DNA of 64,000 nt, taken from IMG/VR virus record IMGVR_UViG_3300018916_000001, positions 87,200 through 151,199 of that record. One strand, 5' to 3'. Made by a program: the position numbers and the translations under genes. The notes under the pieces were generated by a model. The model saw only the letters and a program-made list of their open reading frames with translations, was not told the DNA's origin and made no database searches. The stretch is from a virus. Numbering within the stretch: the first letter of the stretch is position 1; every line of letters starts with the position of its first letter. Positions 1 to 8,400 of the stretch are shown here, one piece after another.

Positions 1-392
1 TTAGTAATATATCCATTAGTTTTAGTAACTTTTCTAGGATTTGAATATATATCTAACATATAAGAGACTGACATCCAACCCCAGTCAGGATTACTTTCAC
101 TTACAAGACGATCTGTTTTAAAATCTAATCGAAATAGACTTTCACCAATCCAACTTTCAGTGTCCCAAATTGTTCTACCATCTTCTTTATCGTATAGAGA
201 TATTCCTTTATCTTTGAAACCATTACGAATTCTATCAGCTTCTAAATAGTTCTTATTTTTTCTGGCGTCTTTTCGCTGTTCAATAAGCGACTCGATCTCT
301 TCTTTAGTTAAGATAGATTCAATTATCTTAGATTCATATCTAAATGGTAGAAGAAATCTAATCTTTTTATTGTCTCTAGTTAATTCAATCAT
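1..392 (-). CDS. Partial ORF with cysteinyl-tRNA synthetase C-terminal-like segment
   Basis: The ORF begins at 392 (TAATG overlap with the stop of the upstream gene) and runs off the left edge of the window after about 130 codons. Residues about 30-75 (LIEQRKDARKNKNYLEADRI, then a KDKGISLYD segment and GRTIW) closely resemble the extreme C-terminal helical domain of cysteinyl-tRNA synthetase, which ends in an LIEKRxxARKxKNWxxADxIRD-type helix and a short Asp/Gly/Trp tail. No HIGH or KMSKS catalytic motif is visible in the part seen, and the segment lies near the N terminus, not the C terminus. It may therefore be a captured tRNA-binding helix rather than a synthetase. Function unknown. Confidence 0.7.
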   Translation of the reverse strand, partial: MIELTRDNKKIRFLLPFRYESKIIESILTKEEIESLIEQRKDARKNKNYLEADRIRNGFKDKGISLYDKEDGRTIWDTESWIGESLFRLDFKTDRLVSESNPDWGWMSVSYMLDIYSNPRKVTKTNGYIT

Positions 393-1249
393 TATAGTAA
401 TCCATTAGCTTTCATTAATAACCTCATGAGATATTGAGCTTTTCTATCAGTAATACCAGCTCGATTAAGTCCTGCTGTTACTTCTGTAGGTGCGCCAAGA
501 AATGTATCATAGATGTCTTTTCCATCAGTAGCAAAATCTTTAGCCTTCTTAGTAATGTCTTGAATCTCAGGTTCCATTACTTTATTTATTCGTTTAGCTA
601 ACTCTCTTCTAGATAAAGTTCTATAATCTACTCCTTCTCCTTTAGTCATTAATTCATCGAAATTATCGTGAACTCTTTTAAGTCTTTCACTATAACTCTT
701 AGGATTATTAGGTTTAAAATTACCAGACCTAACTTCATCTAGCAATCTCTTTATAATTTTAGGTTTAACTACACGAGCATAGATAGCAGATTCAGTACCT
801 TTAGCTAATCCCCTGCCAGTAGCTTTAATCGCTCCTCTCCTACCTGATATTGCTTGAAGTGCTTTTTCCCATTCCTCAGCTTTTACTTCAATGCCAAGTT
901 TCTCTGCTTCAGGGTCTTTAGCTAATTTATTTATTCGTGCAATAGCTAATCCCATCGGACTTTTACGTTCGGCTATTGAAGAAATAGCTAAGTCTTTAAT
1001 CTTATCTTTTTCACTTACTACTTCTTTTACTTTATCGATACCAGTTATTTTTCTCCTAGATGCGTTAGGTACAATGTCATCTAGTAAAATATCACTTTCT
1101 CTTTTGAGTCGAGTTTTAACTTTACGAACTGCTTTATCTACTGGTTTATTTAATACAGCTTCAAAAGATGTTTTTTCTGGAGGTCTACCTAAACCACTTC
1201 TGCGAGTAGGATTTCTTAAAGCTTTCTCAATTTGAAGATTAACTTTCAT
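392..1249 (-). CDS. Basic protein of unknown function, possible -1 frameshift extension
   Basis: A 285-residue, Lys/Arg-rich, largely helical protein with no recognised domain. The frame stays open upstream of the ATG at 1249 for about 50 more codons, back to the A-run at 1408-1416 at the end of the preceding gene. The ATG itself lacks a well-spaced ribosome-binding site (AGGG abuts it). The product may therefore be made mainly as a -1 frameshift extension of the upstream 228-residue protein, giving about 565 residues in all. The position beside the tail genes suggests a virion-associated role, but that is inference. Confidence 0.7.
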   Translation of the reverse strand: MKVNLQIEKALRNPTRRSGLGRPPEKTSFEAVLNKPVDKAVRKVKTRLKRESDILLDDIVPNASRRKITGIDKVKEVVSEKDKIKDLAISSIAERKSPMGLAIARINKLAKDPEAEKLGIEVKAEEWEKALQAISGRRGAIKATGRGLAKGTESAIYARVVKPKIIKRLLDEVRSGNFKPNNPKSYSERLKRVHDNFDELMTKGEGVDYRTLSRRELAKRINKVMEPEIQDITKKAKDFATDGKDIYDTFLGAPTEVTAGLNRAGITDRKAQYLMRLLMKANGLL

Positions 1250-1401
1250 CCCTAATGGGAGAGGCTCATATATATTCTTGTAATCACGTAAACCTTGTTG
1301 AGCTGGTGTTGTCTCTATTACTGGAATATTTACTCCTGCTTTAGAATTCGACTTAGGATTTTTAACTACGTCTTCTAATAAATAGTTATCTTGTGGTCTT
1401 T

Positions 1402-2088
1402 TTATTGTTTTTTTTTAGCAGGTGCAAGCAATTTGATTATTTTCTCTTCAGCTTTAGGTACTACCATATCTGGATTATTTATCTTAGTCTTAATAGGAGT
1501 AGTCCAGGGATCAGGAATATTATCTTTTCTACGAATTCTGTTTTGAGTTACTGGTTTTTTTACTGTCATCTTAGAACCTCTCACTCCTGATTTACTAGGA
1601 ATTGGAGTAGTCCAAGGATCTGGTAAAGGGTCAAAATTTTTCTTTATTTCTGTTGGTTTTTCAACTACTTTAGAAACTTCTGCTACAGGTTTAGTGTTTT
1701 CTACTACCACATCTTTAGGTTTTGTCGAAGTTGGAGTAGAAGCGGTTTTAGATTTTGGTGCAGAAGGAACTTTAAATTTTTCTAATGCTTCCTTATTAAA
1801 AGGATTTCCATCTCCAGGGCGAGGTGTAAGGTTTAGATTATCTACATCATCTACCTTAACCACCATACTCTTCTTTTTCTTAATTACCGATTTAAGATTA
1901 ATACCTTTCTTCTTTAAGAGTATTGCCGCTCCTAAACCAATGACCGCAGTAGTCCCTAACCCAATACCTATATTCCTATTTCGATCTTCATTTTTTTTCC
2001 TAAAGAAATCTTTAATTACAGTGACTTGAAATCCTTTTTTACCTTTAACTAATCTGTTGTGTCCTTTTACCTTATCTTTATTAAACAT
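1402..2088 (-). CDS. Membrane-anchored Pro/Lys-rich protein with PDPWTTPI repeats
   Basis: A 228-residue protein with a basic N terminus (about 1-38), one hydrophobic Gly/Ala/Leu segment (about residues 41-60, IGIGLGTTAVIGLGAAILL) and then a long Lys/Pro/Thr-rich, probably disordered region. An exact octapeptide PDPWTTPI occurs twice, about 40 residues apart. The gene ends in a run of nine A (AAA AAA AAA CAA TAA). A -1 slip there would continue into the next ORF. It is transcribed divergently from the tail-fibre module. Function unknown; a membrane or virion linker is possible. Confidence 0.7.
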   Translation of the reverse strand: MFNKDKVKGHNRLVKGKKGFQVTVIKDFFRKKNEDRNRNIGIGLGTTAVIGLGAAILLKKKGINLKSVIKKKKSMVVKVDDVDNLNLTPRPGDGNPFNKEALEKFKVPSAPKSKTASTPTSTKPKDVVVENTKPVAEVSKVVEKPTEIKKNFDPLPDPWTTPIPSKSGVRGSKMTVKKPVTQNRIRRKDNIPDPWTTPIKTKINNPDMVVPKAEEKIIKLLAPAKKKQ

Positions 2089-2089
2089 A

Positions 2090-2125
2090 TTGAGATATTA
2101 TAGATATACATACCTATAATAGCAA
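2090..2125. promoter_or_regulatory. Candidate divergent sigma-70-type promoters
   Basis: On the plus strand TTGAGA (2090-2095) and TATAAT (2115-2120) are 19 bases apart, just upstream of the tail module. On the minus strand TTGCTA (2125-2120) and TATAAT (2102-2097) are 17 bases apart, upstream of the gene starting at 2088. The two overlap in opposite directions. In DNA this AT-rich, such matches carry limited weight. Confidence 0.35.
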
Positions 2126-2128
2126 TAA

Positions 2129-2284
2129 ATGAAAGAAGAAGATTTAATTAAGAAACTCTTAGAGATATTAAAAAAAGAACCAATAACTATAAAAGGTAAC
2201 GTTCTCTCTATAGGTAATCAAAAAATAAAAATATCTAATAGAGGAAACAGTATTACTAACATAAGACCTATACAAATTCGTTAA
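2129..2284 (+). CDS. 51-residue protein resembling the N terminus of the 1008-residue tail protein
   Basis: The small ORF reads MKEEDLIKKLLEILKKEPIT and ends just before the 826-residue tail gene. Its pattern (acidic start, amphipathic helix, then a short beta stretch with GNxxxIGxQKIKI) resembles the start of the protein at 8401 (MNDDLIVQKILKLLENN, then a beta stretch). It is the first gene of the plus-strand tail operon. It could be a small adaptor or a remnant of a duplicated tail-protein N terminus. Confidence 0.65.
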   Translation: MKEEDLIKKLLEILKKEPITIKGNVLSIGNQKIKISNRGNSITNIRPIQIR

Positions 2285-2288
2285 ATCA

Positions 2289-4769
2289 ATGGCCGTTACT
2301 TACGCAAATAGCAGAATTATTTTACCTAGTAGTTGTTGGAATGTTACTTCTTCTACTGGAGGTCAATTATCATCTCAAAATTTATACTTCTCATTACAAG
2401 CAGAAAATAGAGTAGGTAGAAATTTATTACTTATCTCTTCTTTAATTTCTATACCTACATCGGGAAAAGTTACTTTCACTATTAATTCACAAGCTAAACT
2501 ACCTACTGAAGAAATATTTAATTATGTAATTGGTGCTTCTACCACTTCTAATCCAACTACTTTTAGTCAGTTATTCAAAATCCCAATTGATTCATCTACT
2601 ATATTTCCAATCACTTTAACTATTAGTAGAGATATTTTTCTTAAGAGAGGTTATATAACTTCTGACGATATTTCTAGTATCCCTTCTAGTGATTTACTTC
2701 ATGGAATGCTAATTGGATATAACGGAACAGGTTTAATTTATGAGTATGACTCTTTAGATTCTACTACTCCAATAGATAATGAACTAACACTTTTAGCTGG
2801 GTCTAATAAGCGATTTAAAGCTAGAGGAACCTTTTCAACTTATATATCTTCGGTTTATGATGTTGATGGCTCTAGACTCGATTTAAGAGAAGAAAATGAT
2901 ATTAGACCAATACTAAGAGATTATAATCCTAATGGTAGTGATTCTTCTTCTATTCGGTTATGGATAGATAATCCTAGTGGTTCTGTAGCGGTTGGTACTA
3001 GAATTACTTTAATAGTAAAATTAAATGAAAATATAAAGACTAACCTATTCGATAAGAAGATCCGTTACGTATTTGAAGGAATAGTAGATTTAAATACTTG
3101 TGTTCTTAGAACTACTAAGAGGGATGGAATTACACCTTTCGAGAAATTAGGAATCCCTTTAGTTTTTAATACTAACTCTCCAAACTTTGCATTAGAAGAA
3201 GATTTACTTATAGGAGAAGCTTTATCTTTTAGTTTCTACTTAAACTTTTTAGGAGCTGAAATAAACGATTTCATACCAGAGAAATCTATAATATCTATTT
3301 ACCCTTCTTTCGTTTCTAATGTTGGAAATTATGTTGCAGGTTCAGAAGTTATAGGAGATTGTATATTTGCAGAAGAAGGTAGACGAAGAATATTACCTTC
3401 TACTACTATTAGCGGATTAGAAGTTCTTTCTGGTAGTGGATTGATTAAGAACTATACATTTCCTTTATTACCTAAAACTACTATCTTAGGATTGATATCT
3501 AATCTAGATAATCAAAAAGTTTTTATTAGTAACTTAGGAAGCTGTTATCTTGCTCCTACTAACGTACCTAATAATTCAGCTATAAGAGCCTTTGTATCTA
3601 CTTTAAGTGGACAGACGAGTTCTAGTGCTTGGAGTAGCTATATCTCTATTACTCAAAATAGTAATTTTACTCTTAAACTTACTTTACCTACTTCTATTAG
3701 ATCTACTTATCCAGATGTAATTGCTAATACTACTTCTACTTTCTCTATAGCTAAATTTGTCATTTATGTACAAAGACAATCTAACTCTGAAATACGTAAA
3801 TTTGAAATTAACTATACTACAAATCTATCTACTATCACTTTATCTGATTGGAATGCTGGTACTATAGTTTCTTCTATACCAACTAATAGTAATAGTAGTT
3901 TCAATCTATACAACTTACCTTACTTCATAGTAGAGAACGGATTGGGAAGTGGATTTGTTATAGGTAATTATAGATTCTGTATTGCTTATTCATATGATGG
4001 AAATCAAGTAACATCAATAATACATGACGTAGCTAAAGGATGTATAGTAGAATTAGATATGCCACTTTCACAAGCTCTAAACAATATGAAATATTTAGGA
4101 GAACCTTTATTTAAGGAGCAATTAGTTTCACTAGATACTACTTATATCCCAGATGGACATAGAAGATCTCTTAAAGGAACTGATAGTAGTTACTTAGATT
4201 TAGTGTTCTATAAATATCAGACAGGTGCAGGTAATAATATAACTAGCTTTAAACCAGGTACTTTACCTTCTAGTTCTCCGGGTATTTGGAAAGAAAAAGA
4301 GTCAGGACTTAACTTAGACCAAGTAAGTGCTTATGTGTATTCTACTATATTTCCTAATTTATCTACTCTCAATGATTTAATTAGATCAGTAGATGATAGC
4401 ATGATTCCTTTGATACTAGCTTTAGGTGGTGGAGAAAGTTCTAGTAACGGTACTACTACATCTAGTTCTCCTACTTCATCTTCTCAATTACCTGTAGTGG
4501 TAAATGGGTCGTCTATTACTCCTAATCTAACTGAAGGAAACACTTATTTATTTAATAGTACGGGAACTCTTAGTCAAATAAACAATCCTTTGAATATAGT
4601 CGATGGTCAGAGGTTTGATATACAAGTAAACAATACAGGAACTTATAATTTTAGTAATCAATATCAGTTACCAGAAAGCTATACTTCTGTGTTTTTAGAT
4701 TCTAGAAGTACAATAAGAGCAGTAGACCGTGGTACATTAGTAGATATTATGATTTTTAGCGTGTGGTAA
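2289..4769 (+). CDS. Large tail fibre or adhesin-type structural protein
   Basis: An 826-residue protein very rich in Ser, Thr, Asn, Ile and Gly, of the low-complexity beta composition typical of phage fibre and receptor-binding proteins. A Ser/Thr linker (about residues 715-735) precedes a C-terminal beta domain of about 90 residues ending in IMIFSVW. No enzymatic motif is visible. It is followed within a few bases by a coiled-coil protein and a second fibre. The role as a tail fibre or adhesin is inferred from composition, size and neighbours. Confidence 0.7.
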   Translation: MAVTYANSRIILPSSCWNVTSSTGGQLSSQNLYFSLQAENRVGRNLLLISSLISIPTSGKVTFTINSQAKLPTEEIFNYVIGASTTSNPTTFSQLFKIPIDSSTIFPITLTISRDIFLKRGYITSDDISSIPSSDLLHGMLIGYNGTGLIYEYDSLDSTTPIDNELTLLAGSNKRFKARGTFSTYISSVYDVDGSRLDLREENDIRPILRDYNPNGSDSSSIRLWIDNPSGSVAVGTRITLIVKLNENIKTNLFDKKIRYVFEGIVDLNTCVLRTTKRDGITPFEKLGIPLVFNTNSPNFALEEDLLIGEALSFSFYLNFLGAEINDFIPEKSIISIYPSFVSNVGNYVAGSEVIGDCIFAEEGRRRILPSTTISGLEVLSGSGLIKNYTFPLLPKTTILGLISNLDNQKVFISNLGSCYLAPTNVPNNSAIRAFVSTLSGQTSSSAWSSYISITQNSNFTLKLTLPTSIRSTYPDVIANTTSTFSIAKFVIYVQRQSNSEIRKFEINYTTNLSTITLSDWNAGTIVSSIPTNSNSSFNLYNLPYFIVENGLGSGFVIGNYRFCIAYSYDGNQVTSIIHDVAKGCIVELDMPLSQALNNMKYLGEPLFKEQLVSLDTTYIPDGHRRSLKGTDSSYLDLVFYKYQTGAGNNITSFKPGTLPSSSPGIWKEKESGLNLDQVSAYVYSTIFPNLSTLNDLIRSVDDSMIPLILALGGGESSSNGTTTSSSPTSSSQLPVVVNGSSITPNLTEGNTYLFNSTGTLSQINNPLNIVDGQRFDIQVNNTGTYNFSNQYQLPESYTSVFLDSRSTIRAVDRGTLVDIMIFSVW

Positions 4770-4774
4770 TCAAT

Positions 4775-4963
4775 ATGCAAATAGAACAATCTACTTATCA
4801 ACAGACTCTAATAGAACACTATTACCAGCTTTGTGGGAAACAGTTAAACGATATTATATCTTTACAAGCTCAAGTGGACTTATTGATAAAAGAAATAGAG
4901 ATAAGAGATAAGAAAATAGCCGAATTAGAGGTATTAGATGTCAACACGAATACTGATACTTAA
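4775..4963 (+). CDS. Small coiled-coil protein between fibre genes
   Basis: About 62 residues from the ATG at 4775 (a GTG at 4763 would add four). The centre has heptad-like spacing of hydrophobic residues (IISLQAQVDLLIKEIEIRDK) and predicts a coiled coil. Its 3' end overlaps the start of the next fibre gene (4938), implying translational coupling. Similar short coiled-coil proteins sit between fibre genes in other phages as connectors or trimerisation aids; that role is inference. Confidence 0.7.
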   Translation: MQIEQSTYQQTLIEHYYQLCGKQLNDIISLQAQVDLLIKEIEIRDKKIAELEVLDVNTNTDT

Positions 4964-6347
4964 AGATGGAGTTATTAAACCGGGTACTTCTTCTGATATA
5001 TCTCTAGTAGATTTAACAAGCAATCAGACTATAGGAGGTAATAAAACTTTTACAGGCACTATATCGGGGATAACACCTTTGATGGTAGGACTTGGAAATG
5101 TAAATAATACTTCTGACATTAATAAACCTGTTTCTACAGCTACTCAATCAGCTCTTAACCTAAAAGCTAATTTAAGCTCTCCCAACTTTACTGATATACC
5201 AACTGTTCCTACAGCGAGTAACGGAACGAATACTACTCAGATAGCAAATACAGCTTTTGTATCTACTGCTATTGCCAATCTAGTAGCTTCTTCTCCTTCT
5301 ACTCTAGATACTTTAAACGAGCTAGCTACTGCATTAGGTAACGACCCTAATTTTGCTACTACTATTAGTACGTTATTAGGGTTAAAAGCAAATATAGCAT
5401 CTCCTACTTTTACTGGGAATGTTGGTTTTAGTGGAACTTTAAGTTTACCTACTACTACAGGTACTACAATTGGAACTATTTGGCGTAACGGAAGCAATCT
5501 AGAATTTAAAGATACTTCTAACGTTACTCAGATAATTTTAAATAGTGCAGGTAACTTAAGCAACTTATCAGATAAACAACTATCTCTCAATAACTTAGTA
5601 GGAGCAGTTACATCAGGTAGTTATTTACGAGGTAATGGTACTAATGTTGTACTATCTGCTATTCAAGCTAGTGATGTTCCTACTTTAAATCAAAATACTA
5701 CGGGAACTGCTAGTAACATTACAGGTATTACTACTATAGCTAATGGTGGAACAGGAAGTAATACTAAGAATTTTGTAGATTTAACTACTAATCAAACTAT
5801 TGCAGGGATAAAAACCTTTAGTGATACTACGGAATCTACTAGCACAACTACAGGAAGTAATATTTACCTAGGAGGAGTGGCAATAACTAAAAACTTAGCA
5901 GTTGGAGGCAGAATAATACAATCTATTAACTATACTTTTAAAGGTGCTGCATCTGTATTACAAGCTATTCCAAATGCTGTTTTTACTAAAGTCACGTTAA
6001 ATTCTGAGATAAATGATACTAACAATCAGTACAACCCAACTTTATCTAGATTGACGGCTGTTACTTCTGAGGTATGGCAACTGAGTTTGTATATTACTTT
6101 GAGACTAACAGCATCTACTAGAATATTACTATCGGTCTTTAAAAACGGAACTGAGGTAGGAGGAATCTCTAGAATATTAGACACTGTTGCAAACACAGGA
6201 GACTTTGGTATTAATCTCTATATACCTGAATTTTCTTTAGTAGTTAACGACTATTTAGAAGTTTACTGTTATGCTACTCCTAGTATAAATGTTTTTGGAG
6301 ATTCTAGTTTGAATACTGTCTTTTGGAGCGGAAAGCGAATTAATTAA
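4938..6347 (+). CDS. Tail fibre protein with phage tail-repeat motifs
   Basis: A 469-residue protein with hallmark long-tail-fibre repeats: LTSNQTIGGNKTFTG and its later variant LTTNQTIAGIKTFSD, LKANLSSPNFTDIPTVPTA followed by LKANIASPTFTG, STLDTLNELATALGNDPNF, and IANGGTGS. These belong to well-known fibre-shaft families. The last 130 residues are free of repeats and probably form the receptor-binding or capping domain. It overlaps the coiled-coil gene upstream and is followed 2 bases later by a small gene. Confidence 0.9.
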   Translation: MSTRILILKDGVIKPGTSSDISLVDLTSNQTIGGNKTFTGTISGITPLMVGLGNVNNTSDINKPVSTATQSALNLKANLSSPNFTDIPTVPTASNGTNTTQIANTAFVSTAIANLVASSPSTLDTLNELATALGNDPNFATTISTLLGLKANIASPTFTGNVGFSGTLSLPTTTGTTIGTIWRNGSNLEFKDTSNVTQIILNSAGNLSNLSDKQLSLNNLVGAVTSGSYLRGNGTNVVLSAIQASDVPTLNQNTTGTASNITGITTIANGGTGSNTKNFVDLTTNQTIAGIKTFSDTTESTSTTTGSNIYLGGVAITKNLAVGGRIIQSINYTFKGAASVLQAIPNAVFTKVTLNSEINDTNNQYNPTLSRLTAVTSEVWQLSLYITLRLTASTRILLSVFKNGTEVGGISRILDTVANTGDFGINLYIPEFSLVVNDYLEVYCYATPSINVFGDSSLNTVFWSGKRIN

Positions 6348-6349
6348 TT

Positions 6350-6673
6350 ATGCCTATCATTATCACTGATTCAGATAATATCTCTACTATTAATACTGCT
6401 TCTAGATTACAAATTAATTTAGAGGTTGCTAACGAAATAGTAGAAGATATGGAAATAGAAGTCTTTTTTACTGTAGAAACCCAACTATCAAACGGCAGAC
6501 CTATCGGACAACCTTATTGGGATTCCGAACCTTTAAAACTTAACTGTAGAGGAAATCCTAAGCTTACGGAAGCAATGAGAGTTATTCAAGAAGCTATTGG
6601 TTATTATAGATATTTACAGCTTACAACTCCCAAAGAAGTAAGTATTACTCCTAAAAAACCTATACCTGAATAA
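6350..6673 (+). CDS. Small protein of the tail module, unknown function
   Basis: A 107-residue acidic protein that is beta-rich at the N terminus with a helix near residues 70-90 (LTEAMRVIQEAIGYYRYLQL). It lies in tight co-orientation between the fibre and the next small gene. No domain recognised; probably a fibre-associated or chaperone-like component, judged only from position. Confidence 0.65.
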   Translation: MPIIITDSDNISTINTASRLQINLEVANEIVEDMEIEVFFTVETQLSNGRPIGQPYWDSEPLKLNCRGNPKLTEAMRVIQEAIGYYRYLQLTTPKEVSITPKKPIPE

Positions 6674-6675
6674 CT

Positions 6676-7059
6676 ATGCCAACAACTCTTCCACTAACAG
6701 AAACTATAAATCTTAATGTAGCCCCAACTACTCTATTTCAAGCTTCCACCTCGACTACTTATTTTATTGCTAAAGTATCTCTAAAAAATGAAAAATCTGA
6801 AGCTGCTAAAGTAACCGTCAGACTAAATAATTTAGAGATTGTCAAAGATTTGATTTTACCTATATTCAATCAAGAGCCATTAGAAATTAACTCTCTCTCG
6901 AAATTAATACTTAGAGGAACTGACAAATTAGAAATTACTGTCATACCTAACAGTTCAACTGGAGCTAGTGGAGGTACAGTAGGGGGGTTTCCTTGGTATA
7001 CCAACGTAGAATCAAATGCAGCTACAATAATAATGACTTATGTTAAACAAACTAATTAA
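6676..7059 (+). CDS. Small beta-rich tail-module protein
   Basis: A 127-residue Thr/Asn/Leu-rich protein with alternating hydrophobic residues, as in a beta sandwich (VTVRLNNLEIVKDLILPIF, and LILRGTDKLEITVIPNSS near the C terminus). It starts 2 bases after the previous stop. This pattern is common among small phage accessory virion proteins. Specific role unknown. Confidence 0.65.
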   Translation: MPTTLPLTETINLNVAPTTLFQASTSTTYFIAKVSLKNEKSEAAKVTVRLNNLEIVKDLILPIFNQEPLEINSLSKLILRGTDKLEITVIPNSSTGASGGTVGGFPWYTNVESNAATIIMTYVKQTN

Positions 7060-7071
7060 TAAATAAAAATT

Positions 7072-7638
7072 ATGCCATCTTATCAAGTTACTCCTGGTTC
7101 TGGTCTACGTATTGCTTGCGAAACATATTTAGAAGGTTCTGATACTGTTAATATCCCTATTATCACTAATAAAACAATTTCAGTTTCCAGTACAAATACA
7201 GGTGTTACAGCTACAGCTTATGCAGCAAACCAATTAATAGGAACTTCTGCATTTACGTTCTCTAATATCTCTCTAAAAGCTGGATTGGGAGGAGTAATAC
7301 AAAATGCTTCTTTATTTTGTGATGTACCTTCTACTGGTCAGTATTTATTAAGGCTGTTCGATAAACCTATTACTACTGCTTTCACTGATAAACTTCTTTA
7401 TTCTTCTTATGCTCTAACAGACCTTGAAGCTCAAAACTTTATAGGAGATATTGAATTTTCTTTCGGTTTAGCTAGCTCCCTCAACACTCTTTATGGTGTC
7501 AACGGAGTATCAATGGCTTTTACTACAGATTCTGCTGGTTCTCCTCATATTTACGGACTTCTACTAGCTAGAAATGCGCATACTATGACGGGAGTTAGTA
7601 CCTCAGGTCTTCGAGTTACTTTAGAAGCATTGCTATAA
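7072..7638 (+). CDS. Beta-rich tail-module protein
   Basis: A 188-residue protein composed mainly of predicted beta strands (LRIACETYLEG, GGVIQNASLFCDVP, YLLRLFDKPIT) with few charged residues. It is directly followed by a cysteine-containing small protein. Composition and location suggest a virion surface or fibre-tip component. No family recognised. Confidence 0.65.
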   Translation: MPSYQVTPGSGLRIACETYLEGSDTVNIPIITNKTISVSSTNTGVTATAYAANQLIGTSAFTFSNISLKAGLGGVIQNASLFCDVPSTGQYLLRLFDKPITTAFTDKLLYSSYALTDLEAQNFIGDIEFSFGLASSLNTLYGVNGVSMAFTTDSAGSPHIYGLLLARNAHTMTGVSTSGLRVTLEALL

Positions 7639-7639
7639 A

Positions 7640-8122
7640 ATGAAAAGTCAGAATATAGCTAAGATAAATCCAATAATAGATATTACTTCTCCTGTACTTC
7701 TTCAATGTAAGAGTGGAGAATGCGGTAGTTGTCCTAACAATACTGGTAAAATGCTTTGGATACTAGGAGAGATAAGCAACATTGCTTTTAACTTTAGATA
7801 TAATTTCTTTGACAAAAGTGCAGAAAGTACAAGTAGTATTAGATATAACTTAGCTACTGGAACTATAAATGGTTCTAGCGTTAGTTACTCTAATAGACCG
7901 GATAAAGCTTGGGCAATAGCTAATACAACGATAACTTCTAGTCCAAATCTTACCCCATCTTCTATGTCTGGGTATTCTACTTTATCTCATTCCTTTGCTG
8001 TTCCTAGCAGTGGAGGATGGTTATTCTTCAGACAACCTAATCCAGCTATTAGTAACATTCATGACGCTTTATGTTTTGAATATAACCATGAAAGACGATT
8101 GATTACTTTTCGTTCGTTTTAA
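7640..8122 (+). CDS. Tail-module protein with N-terminal Cys cluster
   Basis: A 160-residue protein with a compact cysteine cluster near residues 23-32 (CKSGECGSCPNN), which could bind metal or form disulfides, followed by a Ser/Thr/Asn-rich beta region and an aromatic C terminus. Its last bases overlap the 3' end of the minus-strand HigA-like gene by 4 bases. A structural role is inferred from the operon. Confidence 0.65.
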   Translation: MKSQNIAKINPIIDITSPVLLQCKSGECGSCPNNTGKMLWILGEISNIAFNFRYNFFDKSAESTSSIRYNLATGTINGSSVSYSNRPDKAWAIANTTITSSPNLTPSSMSGYSTLSHSFAVPSSGGWLFFRQPNPAISNIHDALCFEYNHERRLITFRSF

Positions 8123-8388
8123 CTACCATGTAAACTGTCCCAAATATCTACTTTTCTTTGTAGATTTAATAGGAGCTGAGTAGAAACTCCTAATCTAAGG
8201 TCAACCTCTACAGCTAAAAGATAAGTTATAGGTCTTGTACCTAGTAATACCTCTCTAAGTTTTAGGTTACTTTTACTAACCTCATTTATACTAATTCCTC
8301 TATCTTCTAGAATATCTACTAAAATAGAACCAGGATGTAGAGGTTTTACTTTTCTCTGCATTATGTTAGTTACAAAATTCACACACAT
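8119..8388 (-). CDS. HigA-like HTH antitoxin-type protein, no toxin partner
   Basis: An 89-residue protein of the HigA family. It has the typical LHPGSILVDILEDRGIS opening, a degenerate helix-turn-helix, the LLGTRPITYLLAVEVDLRLG segment, and an ending LLNLQRKVDIW that matches the HigA C-terminal LNLQxxYDL/W signature. HigA proteins neutralise HigB RNases and repress their own promoter. No HigB-like ORF adjoins it. It lies on the opposite strand inside the plus-strand tail operon, and its 5' end (start at 8388, AGGAAA upstream) abuts the start of the 1008-residue tail gene. It could regulate tail expression or be a lone anti-toxin; both are inference. Confidence 0.75.
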   Translation of the reverse strand: MCVNFVTNIMQRKVKPLHPGSILVDILEDRGISINEVSKSNLKLREVLLGTRPITYLLAVEVDLRLGVSTQLLLNLQRKVDIWDSLHGS

Positions 8389-8400
8389 AAATAATTTCCT

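Noticed and set aside
891-1235. Plus-strand ORF opposite the 285-residue gene
   Set aside because: Hydrophobic low-complexity reading antisense to a better-formed gene in a tight operon; a shadow.
5237-5497. Minus-strand ORF inside the tail fibre gene
   Set aside because: Antisense to clear fibre repeats; Val/Pro-rich composition is the mirror of the repeats.
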